IMG/VR virus record: IMGVR_UViG_3300045125_000012
Span: 1 to 27,723 of that record
Source of the DNA: a virus
Strand: one strand, 5' to 3'
DNA length: 27,723 bases
Under the pieces are notes generated by a model. That model had not been told where the DNA came from. It did no database searches and saw only the letters and a list, made by a program, of their open reading frames with translations. Below are positions 15,190 to 26,770 of this stretch, piece after piece. The translations under genes were made by a program, and so were the position numbers. Position 1 is the stretch's first letter. The number at the start of each line of letters is the position of its first letter.

Positions 15190-16152
15190 CTAGTTGATGG
15201 ATGCAGCTGTCTCAATGCGATATAGAGCAGCTTCACGAAGGCGAGCAAAGCCTCCGAAGTAGTACCAACCGATGGTGCGGAAACGACGTAGAGCGTCGAT
15301 TTCTGGACCGATGACGGTTGAGATATCTGCTGCTTGCGCTTCAGCCAATGCTTCGCGTCCAGCAACAACTGCCTTGTAAAGAGTTACAGCAGGTGATGCA
15401 CCGTTAGATGCTGAGAGAACACGAGGTGTCTCTACAATGTAAGCACCTTCGATAACGCCGACTGCAGCCAGCGACGAACGGTGTACGCTCAACGTACTTG
15501 GTTAGCTCCTGGAATCCACCAGTACCAGCTTCAGCACGAAGGTCGGCAGACTGACGTGGGTGTAGGTAAGCAGCATATAGCTCACCAATGCGAGGCACAT
15601 GCCTTGTTGGTGCGTAGCTGAGTACAGCAGCGTTCGCGGATATCTGCAACTGTCATTGTGCCAGATGCTGTATACTGCCTGATGTTGACCAGTTGCTGGT
15701 GCCACCGTTTGAGTAGATTACGTTGGTTCCGCCGAGTTAGGACGTTTGACTACAACGTACGTCGATAGAATCGGCAGCGTTGTAAGCGATGATGTCAGCA
15801 AGAGCTGCATCAACGTCGTTGAAAGAAGTTAGGTTCAGCTTCTTGGTTGTTGTTACTGCTGTTACCGTACTCGTTTAGAGTTACTGTAACCTGGTTGATG
15901 GGTTACCAAATGCAATGGAGGAAACATCAGAAGATTCTGTCAATGTACCATGTCGCTGTTGCGAGATCTGAATAGATGGAGAATACAACTGATGATCCTG
16001 GCATAGCCTGCTGCACTGGCTTAACGTCTGCCAACGCACGCATCACAGGGATGGAACGTAGGGCCATACGTACATACTGGTCATATGCTGTTTTTACGAG
16101 GTTGCCGAAATATCGGAGGTCGTAGTCAGGCGTACCTGTAGGGATATGCCAC
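15190..16152 (-). CDS. Major capsid protein, probably N4-gp56-like family
   Basis: About 320 residues, reconstructed. A GTG at 16152 with AAAGG upstream starts VAYP and leads into YDLRYFGNLVKTAYDQYVRM, ALRSIPVMRALADVKPVQQA and MPGSSVVFSIYSDLATAT. After indels it continues with VTLNEYGN and DVDAALADIIAYNAADSID. The C-terminal part is well preserved: GAYIVETPRVLSASNGASPA, VVAGREALAEAQAADISTVI, GPEIDALRRFRTIGWYYFGG, and the end LREAALYRIETAASIN. The 'G-x-YIVET-PRVL ... GREALAEAQA ... RF-R-x-IGWY' order is that of the N4-gp56-type HK97-fold capsid proteins. It lies directly behind the scaffold gene, as expected. Confidence 0.75.
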
Positions 16153-16180
16153 TTGTAGTGCCTTTCTGGTTAGGTTCGGA

Positions 16181-16663
16181 TTAGAGTCCAGACTGCCTAA
16201 TGATTTCATCCAACTCTTCTTTGGTGTTTGCATTCACTAAGCTTCTGCATAACATCTGCTTGGAGTTCAGGTGTATTACCTGATTCAACAGCATTAGTCA
16301 TACGCTGGTATGCAGCTGCCTGAGCTTGGGTCTACATTAGGTGTTGCCTGGGTTCGGCTTGCGTATCTACACCGAATACATCGGCGTAATCTTCAAGCCA
16401 TTTAGATACAGACTCTTCAGTTGGGTCTATATCCTGTGGGATAAATGAAGCAATTTTGCTATTTACCCCGCGACTTGCGAGTGCATCCTTTGATTGCTCG
16501 TTCACGGTTGTGCTTTATTTAAGGATTCGAACTGTGCCTTTAGTTCAGCTAGTTCTTTATCCTTTTGCTTAGTTGCTTTGCGCAGTTGCTTTGACGAGAT
16601 CGTCTCATCAGCATCATTTGATGGTGTATCAAAGTCGTCATCTTCGTAGTCGTAGTTGGACAT
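16181..16663 (-). CDS. Scaffolding protein
   Basis: About 160 residues. ATG 16663-16661, with AAGGA three bases upstream, gives MSNYDYEDDDFDTPSNDADE, a very acidic start. A Lys/Glu-rich coiled-coil segment follows (QLRKATKQKDKELAELKAQF), then DALASRGVNSKIASFIPQDI, WLEDYADVFGVDT, and a C-terminus with QAAAYQRMTNAVESGNTPEL and DEIIRQSGL, TAA at 16183-16181. High charge, coiled coil and location immediately before the capsid gene are typical of phage scaffolds. At least three indels interrupt it. An in-frame upstream ATG (16705) would add 14 basic residues, but the chosen start has the better ribosome site. Confidence 0.7.
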
Positions 16664-16783
16664 AGGTCCTTCTCCCTTGGTTAGTTGTTGTTTCGCAGGC
16701 CTCATACGGTTTGGGGAACGCTGTATGGCTCCTGCTACTGGTCTTGGTATCTCTCTAACGGGCCAGTCGTTCCGTTAGCAGGC

Positions 16784-18254
16784 CTAGAATTGCCCTGCGC
16801 GTTCGCGGGCTAGTGCGCCACCTGCACGTCCAGCTGAACCGCCGAATCTGCTTCACCAGCTCTGATAGCTTCTTGCGCTTTGCTGCTGCTTCCAGCTGAA
16901 CCTGGAGTACCGAATACTTCAGCTTCTGCTGTGAGCCCGGTCACATGTGTCCAAGTCCTTGCTTTGCATAAATGTCAGATAATTTAGTTGCTCGTGGTAG
17001 AACTCCAGCAACAGCTTGGCATCCCTGCTTTGCCTGTTCTCCGCTTTACACCGTATTGGCGTAGTCTTTTCTGCTCTAGCTACATCTGCTTACTCAGGCC
17101 AGCTTGTCAGTGGCAGCTCCACCGATTTCAGCGGCTTTCGTTACTTTGCGCTAGCGATATCTGTCAAAGCGGTTCTGTGGGTCTAGTGTGTAAGCCAAGA
17201 TATCTCCGCCAGTAATGTCAGAGATAGAACTGCTTTAGAGCGGTAGCAATCGCAGGGTTAGCAGATTGATACCCGCGGCTCTGTGCAGTCTGGATTCTGT
17301 CTTCCAATTCAGCAGCAGATACATCTCCGCCGGTAAACTTCTCAAATCCTTCTTGACGGCCTAAATCTCCACGAGTGTAATAAGACTCTGGCAGACCATA
17401 GTTACGCACTTAACATTCTGGTACTGGTCTTCTAACTGGATACATATTCAGCTTCAGATAAAGCACGAAGTCCTTTTGGCAATACGCTGCTCATTAGCAC
17501 CAAAGCGAGTCTTGTATGCTTTAGATTCTGTTCTCAATCTAAGTAGCAACTCATCTGCAGACAAACCATCTTTGATATACTTGGATACATCGTCAATCAA
17601 TGCACCTAAACCAAAGCGGCTAAACTGGTCCTGTGAGGTAGATCAAAGGCAGATTGTCCCGCTCTTGCTTTGTCTCCTGCTAAGTTGCCAGGAGTTAAAA
17701 TCTGTGTACTGCCATCATCAAAAACTGCAACAATGTCGCCAGTTACTGGGTCTTTGTAGAGTTGAAACCATTTTCTTTTGAGTGCCCGTTGCGCCATGTG
17801 CGCGCCTGCACCCGCACTTGCTCCAGCACTAGAACCTGCACCGAAAGCTCCAGCTAATGTTTCTTTAGTTGGTCTTTGTCTCCAATCAAAACCACCGCCA
17901 GGTAAGTTGAATGCGTACCATTCAGCAACCTGCTTTTAATCCACTTGTTGGTGGTGCGGAAATTGAACCGGCTGAACCGAGTTTGAGTTGCCACTTTTGC
18001 TTCTTTGCAAACCTAAAGCTTCCATACCAGCTTGTGCTTCAGCTGAAGCTTTCTGTGCATCAACCTGAGCTTGGCTGGCGCCAGTCTCTAGATTACGAGC
18101 ATAATAAGGGGATCAATGCCACCGTGCAATTATGTCGGAGCGAGTTCCAACTAGCTTTGTCGGTTTCATCTATTGCAATTCCTTTGTAGGAGCTGCTTTA
18201 CTTTCAGCCTCTCTAAAGCTTTGTAAAGGAGATTTCTTTTCTTTCTCTTGCCAT
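16784..18254 (-). CDS. Third large virion protein, about 490 aa
   Basis: ATG 18254 follows AGGGG after the stop of the upstream gene. The N-terminal part has SPLQSFREAESKAAPTKELQ, YYARNLETGASQAQVDAQKA and a Gly/Ala/Ser linker (GAFGAGSSAGASAGAGA). Then come KRKWFQLYKDPVTGDIVAVF, DVSKYIKDGLSADELLLRLR, GANEQRIAKGLRALSEAEYV and a repeat-like segment GDILAYTLDPQNRFDRYRAK. It ends FGGSAGRAGGALARERAGQF with TAG at 16786-16784. Numerous indels, especially 17000-17160 and 17800-18240. No catalytic motif is seen. Order after two other large proteins and before the scaffold suggests an internal or tail-tip virion protein. Confidence 0.5.
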
Positions 18255-18256
18255 CG

Positions 18257-19455
18257 TTACCCCTGGGATCCAAAGTTACGTAGAATGTCTAGCGCAGTGC
18301 TTGATGCCTTGCTGTCTTGCTGCATCAGCAAAGCCACCAGCGTGGGTCATTTTGCGTAGTTGACGCTCGAACTCATAGATAGGTACTTCACCTTGTTGGG
18401 TAATAGCAGACCTAAGAGTTGGGTCATCTAGTTTTACTGAACCTCTTGGTAGCTCAAGAACGCTTTCCATAACACCTTGATATGGTGAGTAGATTACATC
18501 TAGAGTCAATGCCGTTATCGATTAACTTGCCGATTCTTTCAGGCAAACCAATCTTTGCTACATCACGGATTCTCTGCTTAAACTCTTCGATATTAGCACC
18601 ATCGTTTACAGCCTTAACCCATTGAGGTAGCTGAGAACCAAATAGTTTGTTGATATCCATACCATTGTGCAAGGCTGTATCGCGTAAGAGATGTGAATGT
18701 ATCTAAAGCTTTGCCCTTGTATCCAGCGCCAGTAAACTGTAGTTTGCTATTTACGAACTGGTTAAATAGAGCTGCATCTTCGTCTTTGTTTGTATCGTAG
18801 CTTCTCTTGCCCAATTTAGTAAGTCAGCTTCATCATAGGCTGCTCCTGCAGCATCTGCTGCATTCTTGATTCTAACCTTTAGACCTTCAATGTCTAGGCC
18901 GTACTGTGTATTCTGGTTAAGAGCTGCAATCTTCTTAGGGTCACCTTTAGCATCAGCTAAAGCCTGAATGTAAAGTTGCTTTTCAGTAGCTTTCTTAGCT
19001 AAACTCTTTGGAGTAAGGGCAGCCTTCTTAACTTCTTCCTGGTATTTAGGTAGAGCAGAAAGCTTTTCCTTCAACCACTGTGCTTCATTAAGGCCAGTAA
19101 CAGAAGCCTGAGTTCCAATATCTCCAGCTCTTGTATACTTCTGTCTTGCAGCATTAGCCTTCTGAGCCTTTTGCAATCTAGGACGCCAAGTTGATAACTC
19201 TTCTGCAGTTGGGTCACGGTCTAGTAGTGCTTGGAAAGCTGCTAATCTTAGCGTTAGCATCTGTATCAGATGATACCGCTGGGTAAATCATAGTGCTAGG
19301 CTTTTTATTCTTGTTATCTTCAGCTACTGCAAGGCCAGCTCTTTCCTTAATTGCAGCTAATTCTTCAGGTGAAAAAAGCCGCCAAGAACAGAATCAATGT
19401 TACTGTTTCTATTCTGTATGGTTTTAACCACACGTTGATTGTATGTCTCGGCCAT
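18257..19455 (-). CDS. Second large virion protein, about 400 aa
   Basis: ATG 19455-19453 overlaps the upstream stop (TAATG) and gives MAETYNQRVVKTIQNRNSNI, then DSVLGGFF and EELAAIKERAGLAVAEDNKN. The middle has FQALLDRDPTAEELSTWRPR, a segment resembling the linker-like 'LL-x-R-x-PT-x-EEL' repeats of other virion proteins, and then NEAQWLKEKLSALPKYQEEV. The C-terminal part contains LFGSQLPQWVKAVNDGANIE, YSPYQGVMESVLELPRGSVK, VPIYEFERQLRKMTHAGGFA, and ends DILRNFGSQG. The mostly helical composition fits an internal virion or tail-tube-like protein. About six frame changes. Confidence 0.5.
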
Positions 19456-22400
19456 TACTTACCTTCTCCTGGGGTTAGGTACTTATCGTAAACTAGGTCT
19501 TGAGATAGGAACCTGTCGTACAGATAAGAGAATCCCATCTTGTCATCATTCTTTAGCTTGTTAACTACTGCATCGTAAAGAACCTTTAGGTCAGCATTCT
19601 TCTTAGCAGTGATGCTTTTAGCTTCACGAGTAGCAAGCTGAGAAGCAATAACTCTGCGGAAATCTGAGTATGCAGATACTGACTTCCAAGTTGGATTATC
19701 AGCATTATCTTTCATAAACTTTTCATTGTTTAGAATTTGAGATAACCCGGTAACTACTCGGTTAGTCTTTGAGCCATCTGAATCATAGTAATCATTGAAC
19801 CAAGCTGAAGGAACATACTGGCCAGTCTTTGGGTCAAAGATAGGATTGCCTTGAGCATCAGTCTTACGGCTAGCTTCTGAACAACAGCTTGCTTGATGAT
19901 GTCTAAATCCTCAGCACCCTTTGACTGAGTTGATGGCAAGCCTCTGTCCTGAAGCTCATTGTCAATAGCATCCATTACCTTATTGAAAACAATCCAGCCC
20001 TTTTCAGCTTCATTCTGTAGTTGAGCCTGAGCTGGGCTGATTGTAGAAAGGAACTTTTCCTTAGCGGCAGGAGTGATTCTCTTGCCTTTTAGGAATGTGG
20101 ATACGCTTGAGAGAACTCATAGTTAGTAAAGTTATTTGCAATCAAACCAATAAGCTTTGGCTCTACACCTGCAAGGCTGGTAACCAAATCACTCATACTT
20201 CTGTACACGTTCTACCGCATACTGTGAAGACTGGATGTTTGTTGGGTTAGATGATAGGCGAGCAGTAAATTCAAAGAAGTCTGGGAAGTCTTCTAGGAAC
20301 TTAGTATCTGCATCTACACCATAAAGTCTGCAGTATTCACGAGACCTTATCAAGATAGAATCTGTAAGGTGTCTCAAAGCGTGGAGCAAAATGGCAAGAC
20401 TAAGTTAGCAACAGTACGCATATTCCAGTACTGCTTAGTCATCTTGTCAATCTTCTCAACAGGAACAGGTGGCAAGCCATTGCGCTGCTCTCATCTGCTC
20501 TGTGTTCCAGATTAACTGCCAGCTTGCTGCATACTGAGCATCTTCCATACCAACTGATTTAGTAATCTGACGCTTGCCATCTGAGCTGGAACTACAGCTT
20601 CCCAAGATGATTCATATGCACCAAAAGAGCAATACCATTCTTAGAGATTCCTCTAAACTTGGCTTCTTCTTTAGTAGTTCAGATGCAGGAATTGCTACAT
20701 AGCGGACCTACAGGGAAAATATCGCTGAAGACATTCTTGTTTCCTGTGTTGTAGAGTACATCTAAACCGCCACCGAAGATGATATCTAGTGACTGCTTAG
20801 GAATTGCCATCTCCGGTTAGAGATTGTAAGTCCAGGAAGTCCTTGCAATCCTTTAGGTACGCCCGACCCAAATGAAGTCATTACCGGTTGTTTGTCCTGG
20901 CGGAATCTCATTACCTTCAAAGTCTGTAACCAAACCAGCGCGATTAGGTGCGTGCCATAGCTGATAACCACGATTAACGATAGCTGGATTGGCAACAGCA
21001 AGCTTCATCCAAGTCTTAATGCGTTTTCTTGAGCCGAGAAGAATGGGCTAATGTACTTAAACATACCTGCAAGGTTTGACGCGACGCTCGATGTTGAAAC
21101 AGGATACCCTTCATCTCACGCAGTGCAATCTTGATGAGCTTGCATCATCAACTGATTCTGCTCTTCCAGAGTGAGTCTGTCCTCTTTAAGGCCAGCCATA
21201 ATGTCAAGACGACAGTTTTAGCCTCACGGCGATACAGACTGAACGTGCAGAGGGTTACGTGCCCAAGCATCTTCTAGGTAATGTTCCTAAGAACTTGAAA
21301 GCTAGAATTGGTAAAATCTTGATACATCTTCTTGTGCAACCTATTGCCGAGATTCTCTTCAAGCACGTGTCCGTGGACTAACTAGGCAGCTCTGTTGGGT
21401 CCTTAAATGCTGTACGCAAGGTCGTCTAGCAGTGATCTCCTTGCATCTTAGCCACGAAGTCCAGATGAAGCTGGCAAGTATTGGTCTAAAGAAAGCCATT
21501 GGTCTTTGTGACATACTCTCGCAGCTCCGCTGGAATGTTAATACCTAAGCCTTACGGAGAGTCACGGCCTTCTGGTGAGTTGCGTAGCCAGCGTTGTGAC
21601 ATCTTCAAGTGACTCACCCTTGCAGCGAGCTTAGTTGCACAACTGCCAGAGTTGCCAAACTGTGTTGCGAAGTGTCTGTGCCCACTGCTCAAAGTATGCC
21701 TGGGTCATGTAGGATCGAATAGCACCGATACCCTTAGATGAAAGCTTGCGCATATACATATCGGTATTACTGTCTACTAAACGCTCAAATGCGTTGCCGG
21801 ATGAAGCAATACGACGGAACATCTCGCCTAAAGGACCGCTGAATGCGTCGTTTAGTTCATAAGTTTGACCATCTGAGGTAGTTACCTTCATAAGTACCCA
21901 GTACCAATACGTTGTCTTTAGGAGCAACACCCTTATTAGCATTTAGTACATCTGCGAACTGTTTCGTACACAGCTTGCTTCTCTTCTTGTAGAAGCTTGA
22001 GTGTATTGACCTCTGCCCGTAACTTCTAAGTCATCTGGTCTTGATTAGATTGAGTAGCTTCTGCTTCGCTAATCTGCTTCTTAATGGTATTTAACTCATC
22101 AATTACGCCTTGTGACTTCTGCTGTATTTCTTTTACAGTCCCACCATCAAACTGCTTACGAGTATCTATCAATGAGGCGAGCAGGAACAGCAAGGCTATT
22201 GTTAATAAAGTTCTTTGTGCCAGCACCTAAATGGCTGCAAGGATGTCATTAGCGAACCTACTGAGGCAGCAATACGTAGCTGAGAATCAATACCGTTACG
22301 GATAGTGTAGCCAAGACGAAGCAGATGCTCCAGCCTTAAACAAGTCCTGAAACACATCTGCATAGTGTAAAACTGAATCTTTAGTTCCAAGTGTTATCTT

Positions 22401-24130
22401 GCGGAGTTCAGATGAATTGCGCTTTAGCAACGCTATCCATCAACTCGAAATCCATAATAGGTAGGATAGTTCGCGCTCTGTGATTCAAAACTGTGGAACC
22501 TTCAATAACCGAACCATCAAGGTATCAACCATAAAGCCATTGTCCTTGATAGACTTCAAAGCTGAGGTTCTAGCCATAGAATAGTTGTTGTAAATCTGTT
22601 CAGCTACGCTTTCAGGAACATCATACTTTTTAGCAAGCTCACGAATAGCACCAGACTCTAAGTTGATAACAGCAACGCTGCGTGCCTCTGGAGTAGCTGC
22701 TGAAATATAGTCATCTACCAAAGCCTTAGACTGCTCAGGTGTTAGCTTGAGAAGCTTATTCAAAGAGTTGACGTTAGCTACAATTTCGCGGTATGAATCA
22801 GCGTCGTTAAAGTCTACGATACCTGCAGGCTTCTCTCCGGCAGACCAAGAGAATCTTCTGATACATCTTATGGAAAGGTGTTGGCTGGTAAATCTCAGTC
22901 TTTGGTTTCCAACATTTCTATCATAAAACTTAACTGCACGAGACTTAGCAACAAGGTCTTCAGCGCCTTGAAAGAAAGCTCCAGTTGTACGAGTTAATGA
23001 ACCGCCGCCTTCGCCAAGTTGCATAAGCTTTGCAAGAGTATTGGTCAGTTGCAGCCAAGAAGCATAGTTCTTTTTAGCAGACTCAATAACTGCAGGGTCA
23101 GCTGTTAGGAATGGCAACATTCCAGAATCATCTGGAGCTGCAAAAAGCTTCCATTCACCAACTGCATCTAAATCTCCACGAGCTGCCTCAAGGGCATCTG
23201 TGATATATGCACGTTGTAGTGCAAGTTCATCCATAGCTGCAGGGTCTCCAATGCAGAGCGAAGGATGAGAGCTGTTTCATCTCTATCTACAGAATCACCA
23301 AGTAGATGCGCAAGTAGTCCAGGGTTATTTGAACTCTTAACCATTGGGTGATTCAAAGCATACATAGAGTTGTTAGCTGTGAAATCATCAATTACTTTAG
23401 TAAAGCGGTTAGCTTCACCATACTGAGCCTTGGTAATTTCCTCAGCTGCTTGAGCCACTGCATCAGAATTACGTAGTGCGCCCTGTCCAAGCTTGCTTGC
23501 CTTTAGAGCTTGACCAGCTTTACCTGCAGCAAGGGTTACATCACCGAAAAACTGAATACCTAAATCTGCTCCACCTGATAGAGCCTTACCCCAAGCACTT
23601 TTCTTGAAGGCAGCATCACGTTCAACGTGGGTCATAAATGTTAAACTTTGGGTCATACAGCATTGCGGACAGCACCGACACTACTGCTTGACCAAGATGA
23701 AATATCTTGTGCAGCTTGCATTAGCTTTATCGCCCAGGTATTAGGGTCAAAGTAATCGCCAAGACCAATACGGCCAGCGTTGTAAGTCACCCTGTACTAA
23801 GAGCTAAGGTTGTTAAAGGTTCACGAATATAGTCGCGGTTAACTTGGTTGATACGCTCAAGATGTTCCAGCTGAACGCCTGGTACTTCCATAACAGCGCC
23901 ACCGGCAGATGCAAGATGGCTTTACTGATGTTTGTACTAGCGCCTGCGCCAGCATTCTTGAATGTATTGATAAAGCCGTTATATTGGGCATTATCATTCC
24001 AAGGTGCTGTTGCTACATCCCAAGCAAAACGCACAATGCGAGCGCCAGCTGCGCCAAGAAGTTCTCCGCCGAACTTACCGGCGTTCTTAACTAACAGTTG
24101 TTAGCTACATCACCAATTCTGTTGAACCAT
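19455..24130 (-). CDS. Giant virion protein, about 1,560 aa
   Basis: The largest gene, reconstructed from more than ten frames. It starts MVQQN at ATG 24130 and ends KYLTPGEGK (TAA overlapping the next ATG). The N-terminal third has LLGAAGARIVRFAWDVATAP, VPGVQLEHLERINQVNRDYI and GADLGIQFFGDVTLAAGKAG. The middle has LKLTPEQSKALVDDYISAAT, LGYTIRNGIDSQLRIAASVG and a coiled-coil stretch (SQGVIDELNTIKKQISEAEA). Around 21000-21900 are PLGEMFRRIASSGNAFERLV, AYFEQWAQTL and MFKYISPFFSAQENA. The C-terminal third is helical (FLEDFPDFFEFTARLSSNPT, YSDFRRVIASQLATREAKSI). I see no transglycosylase or protease motif. It may be an internal or ejected protein comparable in role to giant podovirus internal proteins; that is inference from size and place. 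Confidence 0.55.
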
Positions 24131-24142
24131 ACCACTCACAGG

Positions 24143-24606
24143 CTATCTCTTAACTGCCGAATCGCTTTGCGAGTTTCTGGCGAGGCGTTTGGTAGCTTGT
24201 GAGATATAGGACAAGAACTGGAAGGTACTGCTGTGCATCTGTGCTCTGAACTGTGTGTCATCTTCAGTTCTCTGATTCATCATACCTAAAACTTCAGGTC
24301 CTGCTCCTGGATCCATATCGGAGAACCAGTCAGTAATATCTTCATCTGGTCTGATGGAAGTATCGTAAAGTGTTACAAGTCCAACACGAGCTGAGTTTCC
24401 AGCTGGTCGAGCGCTAACATTGAGTATTTGTTGCACCACGAACATCTGGTGTCTTGGCCAAAGGTGCGCCGCCTTTAATAGCAGCTGTTTCTGTACCTTC
24501 ACCATACCCAGATGATGGGAAGAGCATAGTTAACCATCTGTACTTGGACAGAGAACTTACCTGGACCTGCGGCTCCTGCGAGTGGGTCCATTGGGCTTGC
24601 AGCCAT
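24143..24606 (-). CDS. Small virion-associated protein, unknown
   Basis: ATG 24606-24604 has GGAGGA five bases upstream: MAASPMDPLAGAAGPGKFSV. After indels come GYGEGTETAAIKGGAPLAKT and then VGLVTLYDTSIRPDEDITDW, FSDMDPGAGPEVLGMMNQRT, MHSSTFQFLSYISQATKRLA. About 150 residues with TAG at 24145-24143. A Pro/Gly-rich N-terminus and an acidic 'SDMDPGAGPEVL' core recur in phage proteins located between portal and large virion genes; the role is unknown. The end lies 13 bases before the giant gene. Confidence 0.5.
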
Positions 24607-24820
24607 TGTTGTCCTCCATCTTCTCTAAATCTGATGTGAAATCGTTCCCACGCTCTGGAAACTTTTGCTTTTTCTATTTGCGTTGTAAACTGCTAAATCT
24701 AAAAGTCTCTGATGCAAGCATTTCAAATGCTCGGATTATATTTACTGCAAAACCTGATATAACTACTAAGAAATCAGCGAGAGTGATAGAACGCGGTACA
24801 TAATCTTTGTCATCGTCCAC
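24557..24820 (-). CDS. Small membrane-associated protein, unknown
   Basis: A GTG at 24820 is preceded by AGGAGAGG: VDDDKDYVPRSITLADFLVV, then ISGFAVNIIRAFEMLASET. Residues 13-33 form a hydrophobic helix that could span the membrane. Indels follow, and the continuation LDLAVYNANRKAKVSRAWER, then FTSDLEKMEDNN is basic then acidic. The C-terminus overlaps the start of the next gene (24606), and the exact stop is uncertain. Small proteins of this shape ('LTLADxL ... FAxN ... RAFE ... YNANRK') sit beside portal genes in other phages. Function unknown. Confidence 0.5.
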
Positions 24821-24843
24821 GTTCTATCCTCTCCTGAATAGTA

Positions 24844-24980
24844 CTAAGCCTTCTTGCCTTTGCGACCAGCTGGAGCATAGCCAAATATTGACTTGCCTGG
24901 ACCTTTTGGCTTTGATGTATCCTTCTTGCCTTCTGTTGGCTTCTGCATTGGAGCAGCAGCACGACCACCTTTTTGTTCAT
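24844..24980 (-). CDS. 45-residue Lys/Gly-rich protein
   Basis: ATG 24980-24978 has a strong GGAGG about six bases upstream. The start MNKK, then after one indel GGRAAAPMQKPTEGKKDTSK and PKGPGKSIFGYAPAGRKGKK, ending with TAG at 24846-24844. It is strongly basic and probably unstructured. It lies eleven bases after the portal stop. It might bind DNA or act in head assembly; nothing in the sequence decides this. Confidence 0.5.
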
Positions 24981-24990
24981 TTTACACCTC

Positions 24991-26760
24991 CTACCCTGCA
25001 ATAGATGCGAGTAACGTAGCAATATCTGGACGAGCGCCAGCAGCAGGGGCCGCACCCATTTGTTCTGGAGTTGGCTGCGAGGCAGGAACGGGGGCCATAC
25101 CTGCTGCTGGAACTTCAGCCGCCCATCATTTCTGCTGGGACTTCAGGTTGTGGGCTCTGGCGTAAATACCTTCTCCACAATAGTTTCTAGTTGTAAACCT
25201 TTTTGACGACCCTTGATAACTTCGGCAATTCGAGAAACAATCTGAGAAGGATCTTGGCCTTGTGCTGCAAGCGCTGGAATTGCTTGGGCGTACTGAGCAA
25301 CAGCAACGCGAAGAGAATCGCGCATCTCTTCAATATCCACACGCTGTTCTTCTTGAGTAACATTTAGCTCCATTGGAATTTCACGACGTACATAGTCACG
25401 TGATACAAGTTTGTCAGAGCGCATCTGTAGCAAAGCGATGATTGCGTTGTTTGGATTCATACCAGACATAATGCCGTAACGGACATCTACGCCGTACTCA
25501 CCTGCAATGTTCTCTAGATGGTACATACTTCATATTGAATGGAGTACCGTCTTCAACGCCCTTGATTTCTTTGGTGACATTGCCAAAGATTTTTTCGTCT
25601 ACTTCAAAGCAGAGTCCAACAAGTTCTGTAAATAGTCTTGCAAACTGTGCTTGTGCTGCACGAACCTGTGTATCAAAGCCAGCTTGTAGAGCTTGAACTC
25701 CACGACCTGTGATGATTGAAGCATCTAGGTTACCGCTTCGTACCTCTGGGTAACGAGCGCCTAGTCGTAGTTCGCGCTCTAGAACACCAGATTCTGTAAA
25801 GACTCCAGGAGGAAGTTCTAGCGGCACACGACGAATTGCTTGGGGATTAGCAGAACGCATAATCGAATCAGGGCCAAGTGCGAGTTCTTGGACATCCTGC
25901 GGAATGGCAATCGGTGCTTGAATCGATTTCTCTGCTGCTTGAATCTGTAAGCACAGCAAATCGAGCACGTGCAAGTTGTACCGCTAGAATATCATCGAAC
26001 TGTCCACGTGCTTCGCCATCAAGGGATGAACGAACAGCTACTGTAGCTAAGCACTTACCAACTGGGTTAGGTAGGTTTGAGAGAACTAAGTTGTTGCGTT
26101 CTGGAATGAAAATTAATATCTTGGTCTTTGTCGTGATAACGAACCAAGAGTAAGGCTTACTGAGCACCTGATGCCAATGAGCATACTACGGCCATAATGC
26201 TCGTTGCAGAACTCTGGATACTGCGCTGCTAAGTGACTCAGCATCTGTATAATCGAACTTGAGTCAAGTGAAATGGTCCGACCAAATCTATCAATCTCTG
26301 GATAGACACCAAATGGATTTAGCAAGCGGATACTGTGGATTGTTTGTTTCATAATCCATCTCAACGATTGCTGGCAACATACCGTAGGTGTTGAACCAGT
26401 CAGCACCTGTGATACATCTGAATCTGTAAGTTCAGATGCATGCCACATAGTAGTTGGCAATGCGGGTACGAGTGTCTGCTGCTTTGCGTAGCTGAATCAG
26501 AAACCATATTGGTAGCTGAAGCAGTTCGAAAGAAGGAAGCGGTGCCATAACTTCTGCAAGGTCACGAGGCAGCTACGTCAACGAAGTTAGCGACGAGTGG
26601 CTTTGGATATTCCTCGGTAAACATCGCTGGATAGACCTTGGAGATATCTCCTTGGCGTACGGAAGAGCACGTCGACGCATACGCTGGTCGCGTGTGCGTA
26701 GCTGAGTTTGCAGACGCGTACTTGGACCGCTTTCGCTACGACCTCTTTAGTAGTAAGCAA
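24991..26760 (-). CDS. Portal protein, frameshifted
   Basis: About 590 residues. AAGGAGAG lies six bases before a TTG at 26760 that may be a miscalled ATG. The N-terminus reads RGRSESGPSTRLQTQLRTRD and is basic. It continues LVANFVDVAARDLAEVMAPL, WFNTYGMLPAIVEMDYETNN, NPFGVYPEIDRFGRTISLDS and YPEFCNEHYGRSMLIG. The C-terminal half has ARGQFDDILAVQLARARFAV, PIAIPQDVQELALGPDSIMR, NLDASIITGRGVQALQAGFD, FEVDEKIFGNVTKEIKGVED, and REIPMELNVTQEEQRVDIEE. The last ~60 residues are Pro/Ala-rich and end RPDIATLLASIAG with TAG at 24993-24991. The order directly after terminase and the 'DPFG-x-YPE-x-DR' type segment support portal, the ring through which DNA enters the head. Confidence 0.75.
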
Positions 26761-26770
26761 TTAGCTCTCC

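Noticed and set aside
16664-16783. A possible gene between the scaffold and the third large protein
   Set aside because: Short frames exist (for example one starting at 16705 that merges into the scaffold), but none has both a ribosome site and a recognisable or sustained protein pattern.
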